Origin: an uncultured Prevotella sp.
GTDB taxonomy: Bacteria > Bacteroidota > Bacteroidia > Bacteroidales > Bacteroidaceae
Assembly (NCBI GenBank): GCA_944320105.1
Contig: CALUGA010000001.1
Coordinates: forward strand, 165,449-229,448
DNA: 64,000 bases
Direction: 5' to 3'
Below are positions 20,176-29,900 of this stretch, one piece after another. Each line of letters opens with the position of its first letter. The first letter of the stretch is position 1. Below the pieces are notes generated by a model. That model was given only the letters and a program-made list of their open reading frames with translations. It did not search any database and was not told the DNA's origin. The position numbers and the translations under genes were made by a program.

Positions 20176-20430
20176 ACGTTGCTGCGGGTTTGCAACCCGC
20201 AGCCCTATGTGGCCGGGTCTGTGACCCGGGGAAAGGAAAGGGGTGGGGCTTTAGGAGTGCCGCTTTCGTGAGGCACAAAACCTATTTGGAAGAGGCTGAC
20301 GCGGGTTGCAAACCCGCAACAGGATGCAGTCGGGTTGCAAACCCGCCTGAACGTGGGAGGAACGTGGGGAGAGCGTGGAAGGAACGTGGAAGGAGCGTGG
20401 ATGAGCGTGGGAGTTACGTGGGATGTATTT
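20176..20430. repeat. Inverted copy of the left-end repeat module
   Basis: Positions 20333-20367 are the exact reverse complement of 14-48 (35 of 35). The adjacent GCGGGTTGCAAACCCGC palindromes, an AGGATGCAGT/ACTGCATCCT-type spacer and the GGCCGGGTCTGTGACCCGG palindrome (20212-20230) also correspond in reverse order to 109-209. After it comes a run of GGAACGTGG/GGAGCGTGG words (20355-20420). No coding signal. Confidence 0.85.
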
Positions 20431-20576
20431 TATCACGTTCGGCAAAACCTAAACAAGATATGCTTTTCCACTTTCTTTATCGAAACGCTCTACAAGGCGA
20501 CAGGCAATCAGCAGGACAATAGAGTTTGTAGTGATATTTCGCAATTGCAGCATGATTCCTGTCGGTCTTGCCAAAT

Positions 20577-20730
20577 GTTTGGAAACCAAATACTTGCATA
20601 AACAACCGTTTTGCGCCGCAATATGGGCTGTTCGGGGCTGTCAAACGGCCCGTATTGCAGCCCCGAACGGCCTCTTTCGCGCGGCCAAACGGCGGGAGGG
20701 CGTAATTGGCACAGTCTTTGTAAACAATTC
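20577..20730. repeat. Dispersed palindromic intergenic repeat, copy A
   Basis: Contains nested palindromes built from CCGTTTTGC, GCCCCGAACGGCC and CAAACGGC words, and ends near TTTGTAAACA (20717-20726). Related copies are at 32125-32290, 40618-40780 and 59905-60090. Non-coding. Confidence 0.65.
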
Positions 20731-20752
20731 TCGCACTAATGTTTTGATACGG

Positions 20753-20796
20753 AAAATCCCCGCAGTGGGCGGCGGTGCGCTTCCTGCGGGGATTTG
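20753..20796 (-). terminator. Intrinsic terminator after the CE8 pectinesterase
   Basis: AAATCCCCGCAG pairs with CTGCGGGGATTTT across a loop of about 20 nt, 66 bp past the stop codon on the leftward strand. Confidence 0.7.
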
Positions 20797-20861
20797 CTAT
20801 CATGTTTTGCGTTGCCGTGGGCTGCCTGCGTGGCTTGCGCGGTGCGGGCAGCCGGGCTGCG

Positions 20862-23800
20862 TTACTTTATCACCTTGGTGGCGGTTGTGGTGCCGTCGTC
20901 GAGTGTGCTTACGCGGATGTTGATGCCCTTCTGCGGGCTGTCGGTCTTCACGCCGCCGAGGCTGTAGTAGGCGGCCTTGCCGGTGGCTTTGCCATTGGCA
21001 GCACTTTCGATGCCGTCAACCACGTCGGCCACGGTGGCCTCGCCCAGTCCGCCCATCTCGTTGGCTGCACGCACGGAGTAAGTGGCCTCGGTGTCGGTCA
21101 CGGTGTAGGTAGGCTCGGTGGTGAAGTCTATCACCTTGCCGTCCTTGCAAACTGCCCAGCAGAGCACGTAGTCGCTGGCATCCCATTCCAGGGTGGTGCC
21201 GGTGAGCGTTACGTTCTTGGGTGCCGAAGCCTGTTCGGTGGCCGACGTGGGATCCCAGTCGTCGCTGCCGCCCATCACGTTCTGCACGGTCAGCCCGGCA
21301 GCCTCGGCGGCGGTGAGCACGGGGTTGTTCTCGTGGCCGTCGCCGAAGGTCTTCTTGCGGTTGTCAAGGTTTATCACCGTGCCGCTTGCCGTCATTGAGT
21401 TGTACTCGGCAAAGCGTGCGGGCCAGCCGCCGCTCATCTCGTTCCAGCCGTCGGCCTTGGGCTGCACCTCCATCACGGTGTTGATGTAGAGGGCAATGGG
21501 AGTGCCGTCGCCCCACGGGCGTCCGAGCGTATACTGGCCGTCGATGCTCTGGCTTTCGCCCTTGATGGTGCAGCCGCTGAACACGTAGCCATACTGCTTG
21601 GGTTGCGACGGGGCGCATACGTAGCCGTTGCCGGCCATCATCAGCTCCACGCCGTTGTAGAACACGTCGCCCTTTCCGCAGAGGAAGTCGGTGTTGCCGC
21701 GCAGGCGCCCGCCCTCAAAGTAGAAGCGTCCGTTGCCGTTGTTGGACAGGTAGGTGTCCTGGTAGCCCATGAGGCATACGTCCATGCAGATGGTCTTGTC
21801 TGAAGCATCCTCCAGGGCGCCGTTGCGTCCGCGCTTGTCTTTCATGCCGCTGCGGATGGTTAGGTTCTGTATGTAGGTCTGCGTGGCGTTCTTGCCGAGG
21901 TCGATGGTCTGGTTCTTGTGCAGGCCCTCGATGGGGTTCTGCGGGCCGTAGTCGCTGTCAAGTTCAACGTCAGGCACGGTGTTCACGATGGAAGTGTTGT
22001 CCATGCCCTCGCCTATGATAGATATGTTAGGCGTGGTGATGCGGGTGATGGGGCTGGGATACATTACTCCGTCGTAGCCCTCTATGGTCTCGGTCTGGCT
22101 GGCGGGTATCACGTAGTCGCCCTGCTTGATGAAAATGCGGAAGCGTTTCGATGTGTCGTCGCGCTTGTCGGCTGCGGCGATTGCCTCGCTGAAGGTTCCA
22201 TCGTCAGGCACTACGAAGTCGAAGAGGGCCTTGGTTATGGCCGGGCGCGTCTTCGTGCTGAAGTTTATCACTATGTTCTCGTCCAGGGCGTTGTCCGTGA
22301 GGTCGGTCACGCTTCCTGCGGGGAGGGTGAACACGTATGGCGTGGAGTACTCAAGCCCCTTGTACTCGAACATCACCGTCCGGCCCGACACCGTGGGCTG
22401 AAGCTCCGTGAGGCCGAGCGTGGCCACGGCTCCTTCCTTCACTTTCACTTTCTCGTCGAACGTGAGGATTATCTTTCCGTTGGCCGAGGCGTTGGAGCTG
22501 CCCTCGGCGGGAACGGTTGAGAGGAGCTTGGGCGCTGTGCCGTCGTTCACCATCTCCATGGTGCCGGTGATGTAGATGTCGGCCAGCGAGATGCCGTCGT
22601 TGTCTGACGTGGTGCCTGCTACGGGCGACTCCTTGTCGGAAATCCAGCGCAGGTAAACCTGCTTCTGGTTGTTGGCCTCGGCAGGCAGGGTGAACTCAAG
22701 GTCTTGCCAGTTCTTTGCCCCTTCGATGTTGAAGCTGCCTACGGTCTTCCACTCCTGGCCGTCGAGTGAGTATTGCAGGTCTTGCTTGGTGTAGGCGTTG
22801 TAGTTGTAGAGCATGGCCGATGCCACCTTTATGTCCTTGAAGGCTTCGGCGTTTATCATGGTCTGCCAGTAGTATTCGCCCAGACCGGTGGTGCGCCAGT
22901 TCACTGCGCCGTAGCGGCCCTCGTAAGGCCCGCCGTTCTGCTTGCTCTTGTCGAGCCAGCCGCTGGTCTCGCCGGCGGCGTTGCGCAGTATGAGCGTCAC
23001 GGCATCGTTCTCAGCCGCTGCGAAGTCGGCCTTGCGGCTGTCTGCGCCTGGGGTTATGAAGTCCCAAGCCACGATGTAGTCTATGGCGGAGTAGTTGGCC
23101 GTTATCTCCTGGTCCTGGTCCATGGTGAGCGTTATCGACGAGGCTGTCTCGCCGTTGCTCCAGTTGGTGAACGTCACGATTTTGTTCGATGAGGCGGTGA
23201 GCATGACGTTGGTTCCCTCCTCATACATGTTCTTGCCGTCGATGACGGTAGGCGCCGGGGCCAGCTCAACCATGTAGTCGTTGCCTCCGCCCTCTACGTT
23301 GTAGGTCAGCGAGTAGGTGTTCACGGCCTCGAAGTTGGCCGTGAGCGCGGCGTTTGCCGTCACGGTGTGCTTGAACTCGGGCTCGGCGGACACCTCGTTG
23401 CCGTCCTGATCGGTCCAGTTCACGAACTTGTAGCCGAAGTTTGTCTCTGCGCTAACGGTCACTTCGCTGCCGTCCTCGTAGGAGTCGCTGGCCGGGTTGA
23501 TGGTAGCCGTGCCGCCTTCGGCTGGGGATGCCACAGCCGTGAGTGCGTACATCTCCACCACTTCCTTCGTTCCGCTGAGCGTACCCTCAATGCGCACGTC
23601 GCTGAAGCCGCCCTCCCTGGTCTCGCCCACGCCGACGGTGGCCTGCAGGGTGAAGCTGCCGGTGGTGGCGAGCGCCTGCTGCTGGGCTGCGCTAAGCTCT
23701 ATCTCGAAGCGGTTAGTGTAGTTGCTGCTGCTGCCAAACTTGTCGTCAGCCTGCGACTTGTTGTTGCGCGGGGCGGTGAAAGTGCCGAGGTCTTCGGCCG

Positions 23801-24215
23801 TGCCGTCGGCAAGTAAGGCCGTGACAGCGACGCCGTTCTCAGCGTCGGTGCCGAAACGCTGTATGTATGCGCTCACCTTGGTGGGGGTGAACGTAAAACC
23901 ACGCGATGGCGTAACCGTCCACTGCACTGCCTTTGTAGACCCTGAGGGGCGCAGCTTCAGGAAGGTAACCTTCTCGCCGGAGGCGTCGGTGGCCTGCCCA
24001 GTGCCAGTGCCTGTCACCTCGATGTCGCCGATGTTAACGGATACAGTGGCGAAGCCGCCTTCGGGCGTCACGGTGTTTGCAGTGCCGTAGTCGGATGTGG
24101 AGTTGAAGTTCCACGCCACGGTGGCCGGTTCCTTGTCGTAGGTCTGGGCCTGTAGCGGTAGCGTCGCCGCGGCGCATAGTGTGGCCATGGCGAGTGAGAG
24201 TAGTTGTTTTCTCAT
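20862..24215 (-). CDS. Secreted multidomain CE8 pectin methylesterase
   Basis: A 1117-residue exported enzyme that removes methyl esters from homogalacturonan. Signal peptide 1-23 (LPLQAQ). An N-terminal beta module (about 32-215) also occurs at the end of the neighbouring PL1 enzyme. Next come Ig/InlB-like repeats (about 220-370, FVNWTDQDGNE, FTNWSNGE), a sandwich (about 375-550), a SbsA-like Ig domain (about 555-655, KIILTFDEKV) and a C-terminal CE8 beta-helix (about 665-1010). The CE8 signature is intact: GYQDTYL with catalytic Asp820, NTDFLCG with Asp843, and LGRPW with Arg899. The tail resembles a Prevotella C-terminal sorting motif. It is cotranscribed with or just downstream of the pectate lyase gene, which fits sequential attack on esterified pectin. 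Confidence 0.92.
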   Translation of the reverse strand: MRKQLLSLAMATLCAAATLPLQAQTYDKEPATVAWNFNSTSDYGTANTVTPEGGFATVSVNIGDIEVTGTGTGQATDASGEKVTFLKLRPSGSTKAVQWTVTPSRGFTFTPTKVSAYIQRFGTDAENGVAVTALLADGTAEDLGTFTAPRNNKSQADDKFGSSSNYTNRFEIELSAAQQQALATTGSFTLQATVGVGETREGGFSDVRIEGTLSGTKEVVEMYALTAVASPAEGGTATINPASDSYEDGSEVTVSAETNFGYKFVNWTDQDGNEVSAEPEFKHTVTANAALTANFEAVNTYSLTYNVEGGGNDYMVELAPAPTVIDGKNMYEEGTNVMLTASSNKIVTFTNWSNGETASSITLTMDQDQEITANYSAIDYIVAWDFITPGADSRKADFAAAENDAVTLILRNAAGETSGWLDKSKQNGGPYEGRYGAVNWRTTGLGEYYWQTMINAEAFKDIKVASAMLYNYNAYTKQDLQYSLDGQEWKTVGSFNIEGAKNWQDLEFTLPAEANNQKQVYLRWISDKESPVAGTTSDNDGISLADIYITGTMEMVNDGTAPKLLSTVPAEGSSNASANGKIILTFDEKVKVKEGAVATLGLTELQPTVSGRTVMFEYKGLEYSTPYVFTLPAGSVTDLTDNALDENIVINFSTKTRPAITKALFDFVVPDDGTFSEAIAAADKRDDTSKRFRIFIKQGDYVIPASQTETIEGYDGVMYPSPITRITTPNISIIGEGMDNTSIVNTVPDVELDSDYGPQNPIEGLHKNQTIDLGKNATQTYIQNLTIRSGMKDKRGRNGALEDASDKTICMDVCLMGYQDTYLSNNGNGRFYFEGGRLRGNTDFLCGKGDVFYNGVELMMAGNGYVCAPSQPKQYGYVFSGCTIKGESQSIDGQYTLGRPWGDGTPIALYINTVMEVQPKADGWNEMSGGWPARFAEYNSMTASGTVINLDNRKKTFGDGHENNPVLTAAEAAGLTVQNVMGGSDDWDPTSATEQASAPKNVTLTGTTLEWDASDYVLCWAVCKDGKVIDFTTEPTYTVTDTEATYSVRAANEMGGLGEATVADVVDGIESAANGKATGKAAYYSLGGVKTDSPQKGINIRVSTLDDGTTTATKVIK

Positions 24216-24319
24216 TTGCTTAGGTTTTGGTTTGTTTATTGGTGTTTGCTTTCTGCGTCTGCCGGTGATGGTGGCAGACTGTGGTTTAGGTGTAATTGAT
24301 GCTTTGCTTTGTAAGTGTT

Positions 24320-24356
24320 AAGGAGGGAGTGGTGCCTTTGCGCCACTCCGCTCCTT
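24320..24356. promoter_or_regulatory. Stem-loop between PL1 and CE8 genes
   Basis: AAGGAG-GGAGTGG pairs with CCACTCC-GCTCCTT around a ten-base loop in the 173-bp gap. No T-tract follows on either strand, so it looks like an mRNA-stabilising or processing hairpin rather than a terminator. Confidence 0.4.
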
Positions 24357-24388
24357 GTTGGTGGTCATGGTCTTCGTTGCGTGGCGGC

Positions 24389-26671
24389 TCACTTGCGCGT
24401 CACCTTGCGCACGGTCTGCTTGCCGTCGGCATGCTTGCTTACCATGATGTAGACACCCTTGCCGGGTGCTGTCGTCCTTACGCCTTGCAGGTTGTAGTAC
24501 TCTACCGACTCCACTTCAGCGGTGGAGGCATCTTTGATGCCGTTGGCGATTTGCTGCACCTTGCCCTCTATCACTACGTTGGCGATGGCCGTCTGCTTGC
24601 CGTCGTTCACATTATATATATATAGGAGCATGGCCTGCTCGCCCATGGCAGCAACATTGCCGCTGATGGTTTGTGTGATGTCGGAGTACCATCCGCCGCC
24701 TTCGTTGTTGCGCTTGATGTCGCCTCCGGTCACGATGGCAGTCTCGCCGGTGGAGTTCTGCCAAGCCAGGTCGTACACGCCGCTGTCCGTTCCGATGCGT
24801 GAGAGCATCAGCTTGACTGTTGTGGGCGTGAAGTAGAGGCCGTTGGCAGGTGTCACGGTGAACTTAACGCGGTTGCTGCTTGCAGCCGTCGACTGCTTCT
24901 TGGCCGTGGTCAGCTCGGTGAAGGTAGTGCCGTTGATGTTGCGTGTGCCGTCGGTGGTGAGGTTGGAGCCTATCTCCATGCTCGTAGATGCTATGTGGTT
25001 AGCCAGGTCGCCAGTCACCGTTGCTTCCTCCACACCGCCCGAAGCGAGCGTCCAGGTGATGGTGCCGGTGGCCACGTCGGTCAGGTCTTCTGGGTCTTGT
25101 GGCAGGTCGTCGGGCAGGTTGATGGCTTCAACCTGGGTGCCGTTGGTCATGGTGTAGGCGGGGTAATACTCCTCCACAGCACTGATGGCGTCGGCATTGC
25201 CGGCGAGCATGATGTCTTGCACGAGGCTGTTGGCATACACCTCAATGTTGGTGTAGTACTTGGCAGGGTCGAGCGAGTAGGTGGTGGCGTCCGACGGGTC
25301 GCTTGGGTTGAGCCCGTTTACTCGCTCCCACGAGTCGGCAATGCCGTCGCCGTCTTCATCGAACGCCTCGGGGCGGGTGGCCGAGGGCAGCGTGTAGCCG
25401 CCTTGGTCGGCCACAACGTCGAGTATTCCGGGGAGTTTGGTTACCGAACCTGTATATATAGCCATGCCTTGGGCTGCCTCTTCGGCATAGCGGGCATCCT
25501 GAGCGTCGCGGCTGAGCGAAGCTCCTGCATACTGGCGCACCTTCTCGAAGGCCGTCTCAGCATCGTGGGTGGTAACGGTGCCTGCCTCTATCGGTTCGTC
25601 GAGCCTTACGCTTACAGTTGCTCCCTCGCCCTCGCCGTAATATCCGGCAGGGTCGGTGAAGGTGTTGCGGCCATTGTCGTAGGTAACGCCCTGCCAGTCA
25701 TAGTTGGCCCCGTAGCCATGCACGTAGTTGCCGTTGATGTAGTAGCGCGACTTCATGCCTATCAGTTCGGCGGGCGCGCCATCGCTGTTGCCGCTGCTGG
25801 CAGTGGAGCATTCGGTGACGCGGTTCTTGTTTTTTGTGCCGGGGCCGGCCTTGTAGTAGTTGTTCACCATGTTGATGAAGCCGCCGCCGGGGCCGCCGTA
25901 GCATCCGCCCGTACCCCAGTTGTACACGAGGCAGTTGCGGAAGTCAACGCGCTCGGCCTGCACCGTGTTTGGGTAGACGTCCTGGTCGTAGCCGTCCCAG
26001 CCGTAGCGCGCACCGTTGAAGCGCGGCGAGCGGTTGTTGAGGTGGGCCAGGAAGTTATGGTGGAACGATGCCCCCTTGCCTCCCCAGATGCCGCCGTAGC
26101 CGTGGGCACCCTTGTTGTGGCCGCCATTGTTGAGGGCCTCGGCGATGGTACACCACTGCATGGTAAAGTCGCGGTTGTCGTAGAACGATGCCACCTCGTC
26201 GATGCTCCAGCTGAAGGAGCAGTGGTCGAGGATGATGTTGCGGTGGTGGCGAGTCCAGGTGGCGTCGGCGCCGTCGTTCTTGTCCATCTCCTCGCCTCGG
26301 CGGAAGCGGATGAAGCGCACTATGATGTTGTCGCCGTCGTAGTTCACGGTGTAGTAGCGCAGGGTGACTCCATTGCCCGGTGCCGTCTGCCCGAGTATGG
26401 TTGTGTTTGCGCCGATGTGCAGGTCGCTCTCAAGAGCGATGATGCCGCCCACGTCGAACACAACTATTTTCTTGTCGCTGCCGCTCACGGCCTGCCGCAG
26501 GCTGCCATCGCCGGAGTCGTTGAGGTTGGTTACGTGGATTACCTTGCCGCCGCGCCCGCCTGTGGTGAAGCGCCCGAAGCCCTCGGCACCCGGAAATGCC
26601 GGGGCTTGCGCCATAGACCATCCAGCCAGCGCCATTGCGGCCATGGTAAGTGTAAGTCTTTTCTTTTTCAT
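24389..26671 (-). CDS. Secreted PL1-family pectate lyase with C-terminal module
   Basis: A 760-residue enzyme that cleaves de-esterified homogalacturonan by beta-elimination. Signal peptide 1-22 (WSMAQ), then FPGAEGFGRFTTGGRGG, the classical start of PL1 subfamily proteins. Core motifs include IILDHCSFSWSIDE (calcium/substrate cleft, about 146-160), FHHNFLAHLNNRSPR with the probable catalytic Arg near 214, and GGCYGGPGGGFINMVNNYY. Residues 435-460 hold DEDGDGIADSWE, a calcium-loop motif. Residues about 537-706 are a beta module shared with the CE8 protein. The tail (YYNLQGVRTTAPGKGVYI) is the common Prevotella C-terminal motif. It has its own promoter and precedes the CE8 gene. Confidence 0.93.
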   Translation of the reverse strand: MKKKRLTLTMAAMALAGWSMAQAPAFPGAEGFGRFTTGGRGGKVIHVTNLNDSGDGSLRQAVSGSDKKIVVFDVGGIIALESDLHIGANTTILGQTAPGNGVTLRYYTVNYDGDNIIVRFIRFRRGEEMDKNDGADATWTRHHRNIILDHCSFSWSIDEVASFYDNRDFTMQWCTIAEALNNGGHNKGAHGYGGIWGGKGASFHHNFLAHLNNRSPRFNGARYGWDGYDQDVYPNTVQAERVDFRNCLVYNWGTGGCYGGPGGGFINMVNNYYKAGPGTKNKNRVTECSTASSGNSDGAPAELIGMKSRYYINGNYVHGYGANYDWQGVTYDNGRNTFTDPAGYYGEGEGATVSVRLDEPIEAGTVTTHDAETAFEKVRQYAGASLSRDAQDARYAEEAAQGMAIYTGSVTKLPGILDVVADQGGYTLPSATRPEAFDEDGDGIADSWERVNGLNPSDPSDATTYSLDPAKYYTNIEVYANSLVQDIMLAGNADAISAVEEYYPAYTMTNGTQVEAINLPDDLPQDPEDLTDVATGTITWTLASGGVEEATVTGDLANHIASTSMEIGSNLTTDGTRNINGTTFTELTTAKKQSTAASSNRVKFTVTPANGLYFTPTTVKLMLSRIGTDSGVYDLAWQNSTGETAIVTGGDIKRNNEGGGWYSDITQTISGNVAAMGEQAMLLYIYNVNDGKQTAIANVVIEGKVQQIANGIKDASTAEVESVEYYNLQGVRTTAPGKGVYIMVSKHADGKQTVRKVTRK

Positions 26672-26774
26672 TCAGTTTGTTTATGTTTTATTTATTGATG
26701 TATTTGCTTGTGGAGTCTTGGTCGGGAGGTGGTGGCATACGTATTGCCATCATGTCAAGTGCGCATACTTTTCG

Positions 26775-26803
26775 CAAAGGTACAAATTTATTTTGAAAAC
26801 CAA
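26775..26803 (-). promoter_or_regulatory. Promoter of the PL1 gene
   Basis: On the leftward strand a -7 box TACCTTTG (26775-26782) is preceded by a TTG-type -33 element (26801-26803) at 18 nt spacing, about 105 bp before the PL1 start. Confidence 0.6.
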
Positions 26804-26925
26804 GATGTTTTCTTCCGTTTTATGTTTTTAACCCGAATCGGTCGTTAGACTTTGTGGCAGAATTGTTGCTGATGCATGGCGGATTGCCTGTGTCCAGACA
26901 AGGCGTCCAGCAAGGCGCAGGCATG

Positions 26926-26964
26926 AAAAAACCGGCAAGGACATGGGCGTCCTTGCCGGTTTTT
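26926..26964. terminator. Bidirectional terminator after the GH28-GH105 fusion gene
   Basis: AAAAACCGGCAAGGAC pairs with GTCCTTGCCGGTTTTT. On the leftward strand it lies 18 bp after the stop codon, and it has T-tracts in both directions. Confidence 0.9.
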
Positions 26965-26981
26965 CCTTACGTGACTATGGT

Positions 26982-29900
26982 TTACTGCATACGTTGCAGG
27001 CCTTCCCAGCGCACGTTCCACTTTCCGTCCTTGGGGAAGCCGGGGTTGCTCGGCTCCGAGCAGCCCTCCCAGCCGGCGCACATCATGGCCACGGCGGTGA
27101 GCAGTGAGCCGTTGCCTGGCATATAGAGACGCAGGCGCTTAGGCTCCTGGAAGTTGTGGCCGCTCACGAGATAGGTGTTCTTGCCCTTGTCGATGAGCAG
27201 TGCTTCGATGGCGGTCTCGGCCTTGCCAAGGCGGGCGGCGCACATTGCTATCATGCCGTAGTCCCAGCCCCAGGTGGTGGGCCAGTTCCAGTTCTGCATA
27301 ACCCAGTCGAGCGTCTTCTCCATCTTTGCCTTGTCGTAGAGGGCAGGGTAGTAGGGCAGCAGGCCGCAGGCACCGAGCACTGCGGGGTGGTCGCTGCGCG
27401 ACTTCAGGGCGAAGTCCTCTGCCGAAATCTGCTTGCGGCCGGCCTGCTCGGCAGCCACGAAGGGGTCGAACTCAGCCGACTTGGCGTTGGAGTCGAACTC
27501 GGCCAAAGGCACTCCGGCAGCGTAGATGTCGCCGTTGGAGGCCAGCGGGGCCATGCGGCTGATGATGTCGTCCCACTCGGCGTTGCGCTCCAAGCCTTGG
27601 CGCTCGCGCCACTGCTGAGCCACGCTCAGGCCATAAACCCAATAAGCCTGCTCAAAAGGATGGTGATAAGAGAAGTCCTTTGACATAGACTCCTGCATGG
27701 CAGTCTGTCCGAAGAGCTTTATCTCGCCGCCGTTGGGGGCGCAAGCCTTGGCCCAGTCGGCCATGAACACAGCCGTTGCCTCCACCTGCTCGCCATACTT
27801 CTTGAGTGTGGCCTTCGAGGGGTTGGCGCGGTACATCTCCTCGGCGAGGTAGATGTAGTGCGGCTGCTGCCATGTGAGGAACGAGCCGGTGTTCGACGGA
27901 GCCTCGCCTGCCTGAGGGTCGGTCATCTTCATCCAGCGCGCGCCCTTGAAACCCTGGCGCTTGGCTATCTCCTTGGCCACGGGGTAGGCCACCTCGTTGT
28001 ACCAGTCGAGCACCTTGGCCACGGTCTTGGGCCTGTTCCAGAGCGCGAAGTCGGCCATGTGCCACCACGTCATCTCCAGGTGCGGGCGTCCGAACCAAGA
28101 ATTGTAGGTGAGTCCGGTCTCCTGCGGCACTGTGGTGTTGGCGCAGTTTATCTGCGTGAGGTACTGCGAGAGCACCACGCGGCGCTCAAGCTCCTTTGCC
28201 CTCGGGTCGGTGCAGCCGGAGAAGTCTACCATGCCGCCGCCGTTCCAGAAGCGGGGCCAGCTCTTCATCACGGCCTTTATGGCCTGGTCGTAAGAGTAGG
28301 CGTTGGCAGCCTTCTTGGCCGGTTTCTCGCTGTATTCGGCGCAGAAGGTGAGCACGTCGTCGGTGGTGGTGAGGGTGAAGCAGTGGGGCGCAGTCTCCTT
28401 GATGGATGCGTTGCCTTCCCACTCCAGTGTTACGTAGTACTTGGTGTCGTCAATTGTGCGCTCTATCGTTGCGCTGTTCTTGCCCGTAGAGGTGAGCACC
28501 GACTTGTGCAGCTCGGGTTTCGTCCAGTCGGCAGCGGCGTCGGCGTGCTTGCCGGTGGGGTAGGCGAACGAGAACGTAACGGCGGCGCGACCGTCCTTGA
28601 GCATGGGGGTCTTTATGCGCGAGAAGATGGCGTCCTTGTTCTGGTAGCACGATGTGGAAACCTCCACGGCGGTGCTGTCGGCAGTGAACTTAGAGTTCAC
28701 CGTGCCGTCCCAGAGTGCCAGCTCCTGGCGAATGCCGCTCAGCTGGGCCAGCTCAATCTTCTTGCCGGCCTTGTCCTTCAGCTCAAGGCCGATGAGGCCG
28801 AGGTTAAGGCGGTGCGGGTTAACGCGGAAGTAGTCGGTTGCATCCTTGTTGCGTCCGGCCTTCTTGAACTCCACTGCGTAAACCTCCTTGTGGCCGTGGC
28901 CGAGGTCGAAGGCTTTCTCAGTCTCGCTGCGGGTAACGCCTTTGGTGTTTTTGAATGAGTGCCAGCCCCAGTCCGACATCGTGGTGAGAGGCACACCTGC
29001 CTCGTATTCAAAAGGGTAGCTCTGCAGGCCGGTAACGTCTACCGTTGCAGCTATATGCCCATTGCCAACTGAGAGCGATGCCAGCGGGTCGGCCTTGGTA
29101 ACGATGGGGTTGTTGCGGGTAACGACAGCCTGGCGGTCGATGGTGGTAGTGGAGTTGTCGGTGTTGTAGCCCAGTGCCTCCATCTCAAGCGAAGCCCAGA
29201 TGAACGGGCCAACGCCCTTGGCGTCGTTGTCGCGCACCGGCTCCGTGAGGTAGTACTGGTACGAACCGTCGCGGCGCAGGTTGGGCTTCTTCACGTACTT
29301 GGCTATTGTTGGGCTGGTGCCCGGGCCGAGTCCTGCCACTGCGCAGCAGTTGGTAAGCGAGATGGTGCTGTCGGGGTTAATCTTTATGAAATTGTTGATG
29401 ATGCCGCGGTAGGCGCGTATTCCGGCGTCGCGGTACTTGGAGCCGAGCCATCCCTTGCGGTATGCCTTGAGCATGGAGTAGGCAAACATAGCCGAGCAGG
29501 TGGCCTCAAGGTAGTTGCCTTCGCGCTCGGGGCTGTCCATCACCTGGTACCACACTCCGGTCTTCTTGTCCTGCCACTTTATCACTGCGTCGAGGTCCTT
29601 GCGGAGCAGGTCGATGACCTCAGAGCGGCGGCTGTAGTCCTCGGGCAGCACGTCGAGAATCTCGACGAGGGCCATGGTGTACCATCCCTGGGCGCGTCCC
29701 CAGCAGTGCTGCGACAAGCCTGTGGTCTTGTCGGCCCAGAACATCTCGCGCGTTTCGTCCCATGCGTGGCGGTTGAGGCCCGTCTTCGGGTCGAGTGTGC
29801 GCTCGTAGGTCTTCTTCAGCTGGTCAACAGCGTCGTCGTAAATCTTCTCGGCTTTCTTGTCGCTGTAAAGCATCTTGGCCGTCATGGCGCGGAAAGGCAG

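Larger units (their letters stand above)
19363..20752. other. 1.4-kb non-coding region upstream of the PUL
   Basis: No reading frame here has a credible protein. The stretch holds the PUL leader (19363-19670), a MITE-like insertion (19677-19818), an AT-rich segment with nothing recognisable (19830-20170), the inverted repeat module (20176-20430) and a palindromic repeat (20577-20730). Confidence 0.7.

Noticed and set aside
24995-26698. 567-codon rightward frame opposite the PL1 gene
   Set aside because: Antisense shadow of a gene with complete PL1 motifs.
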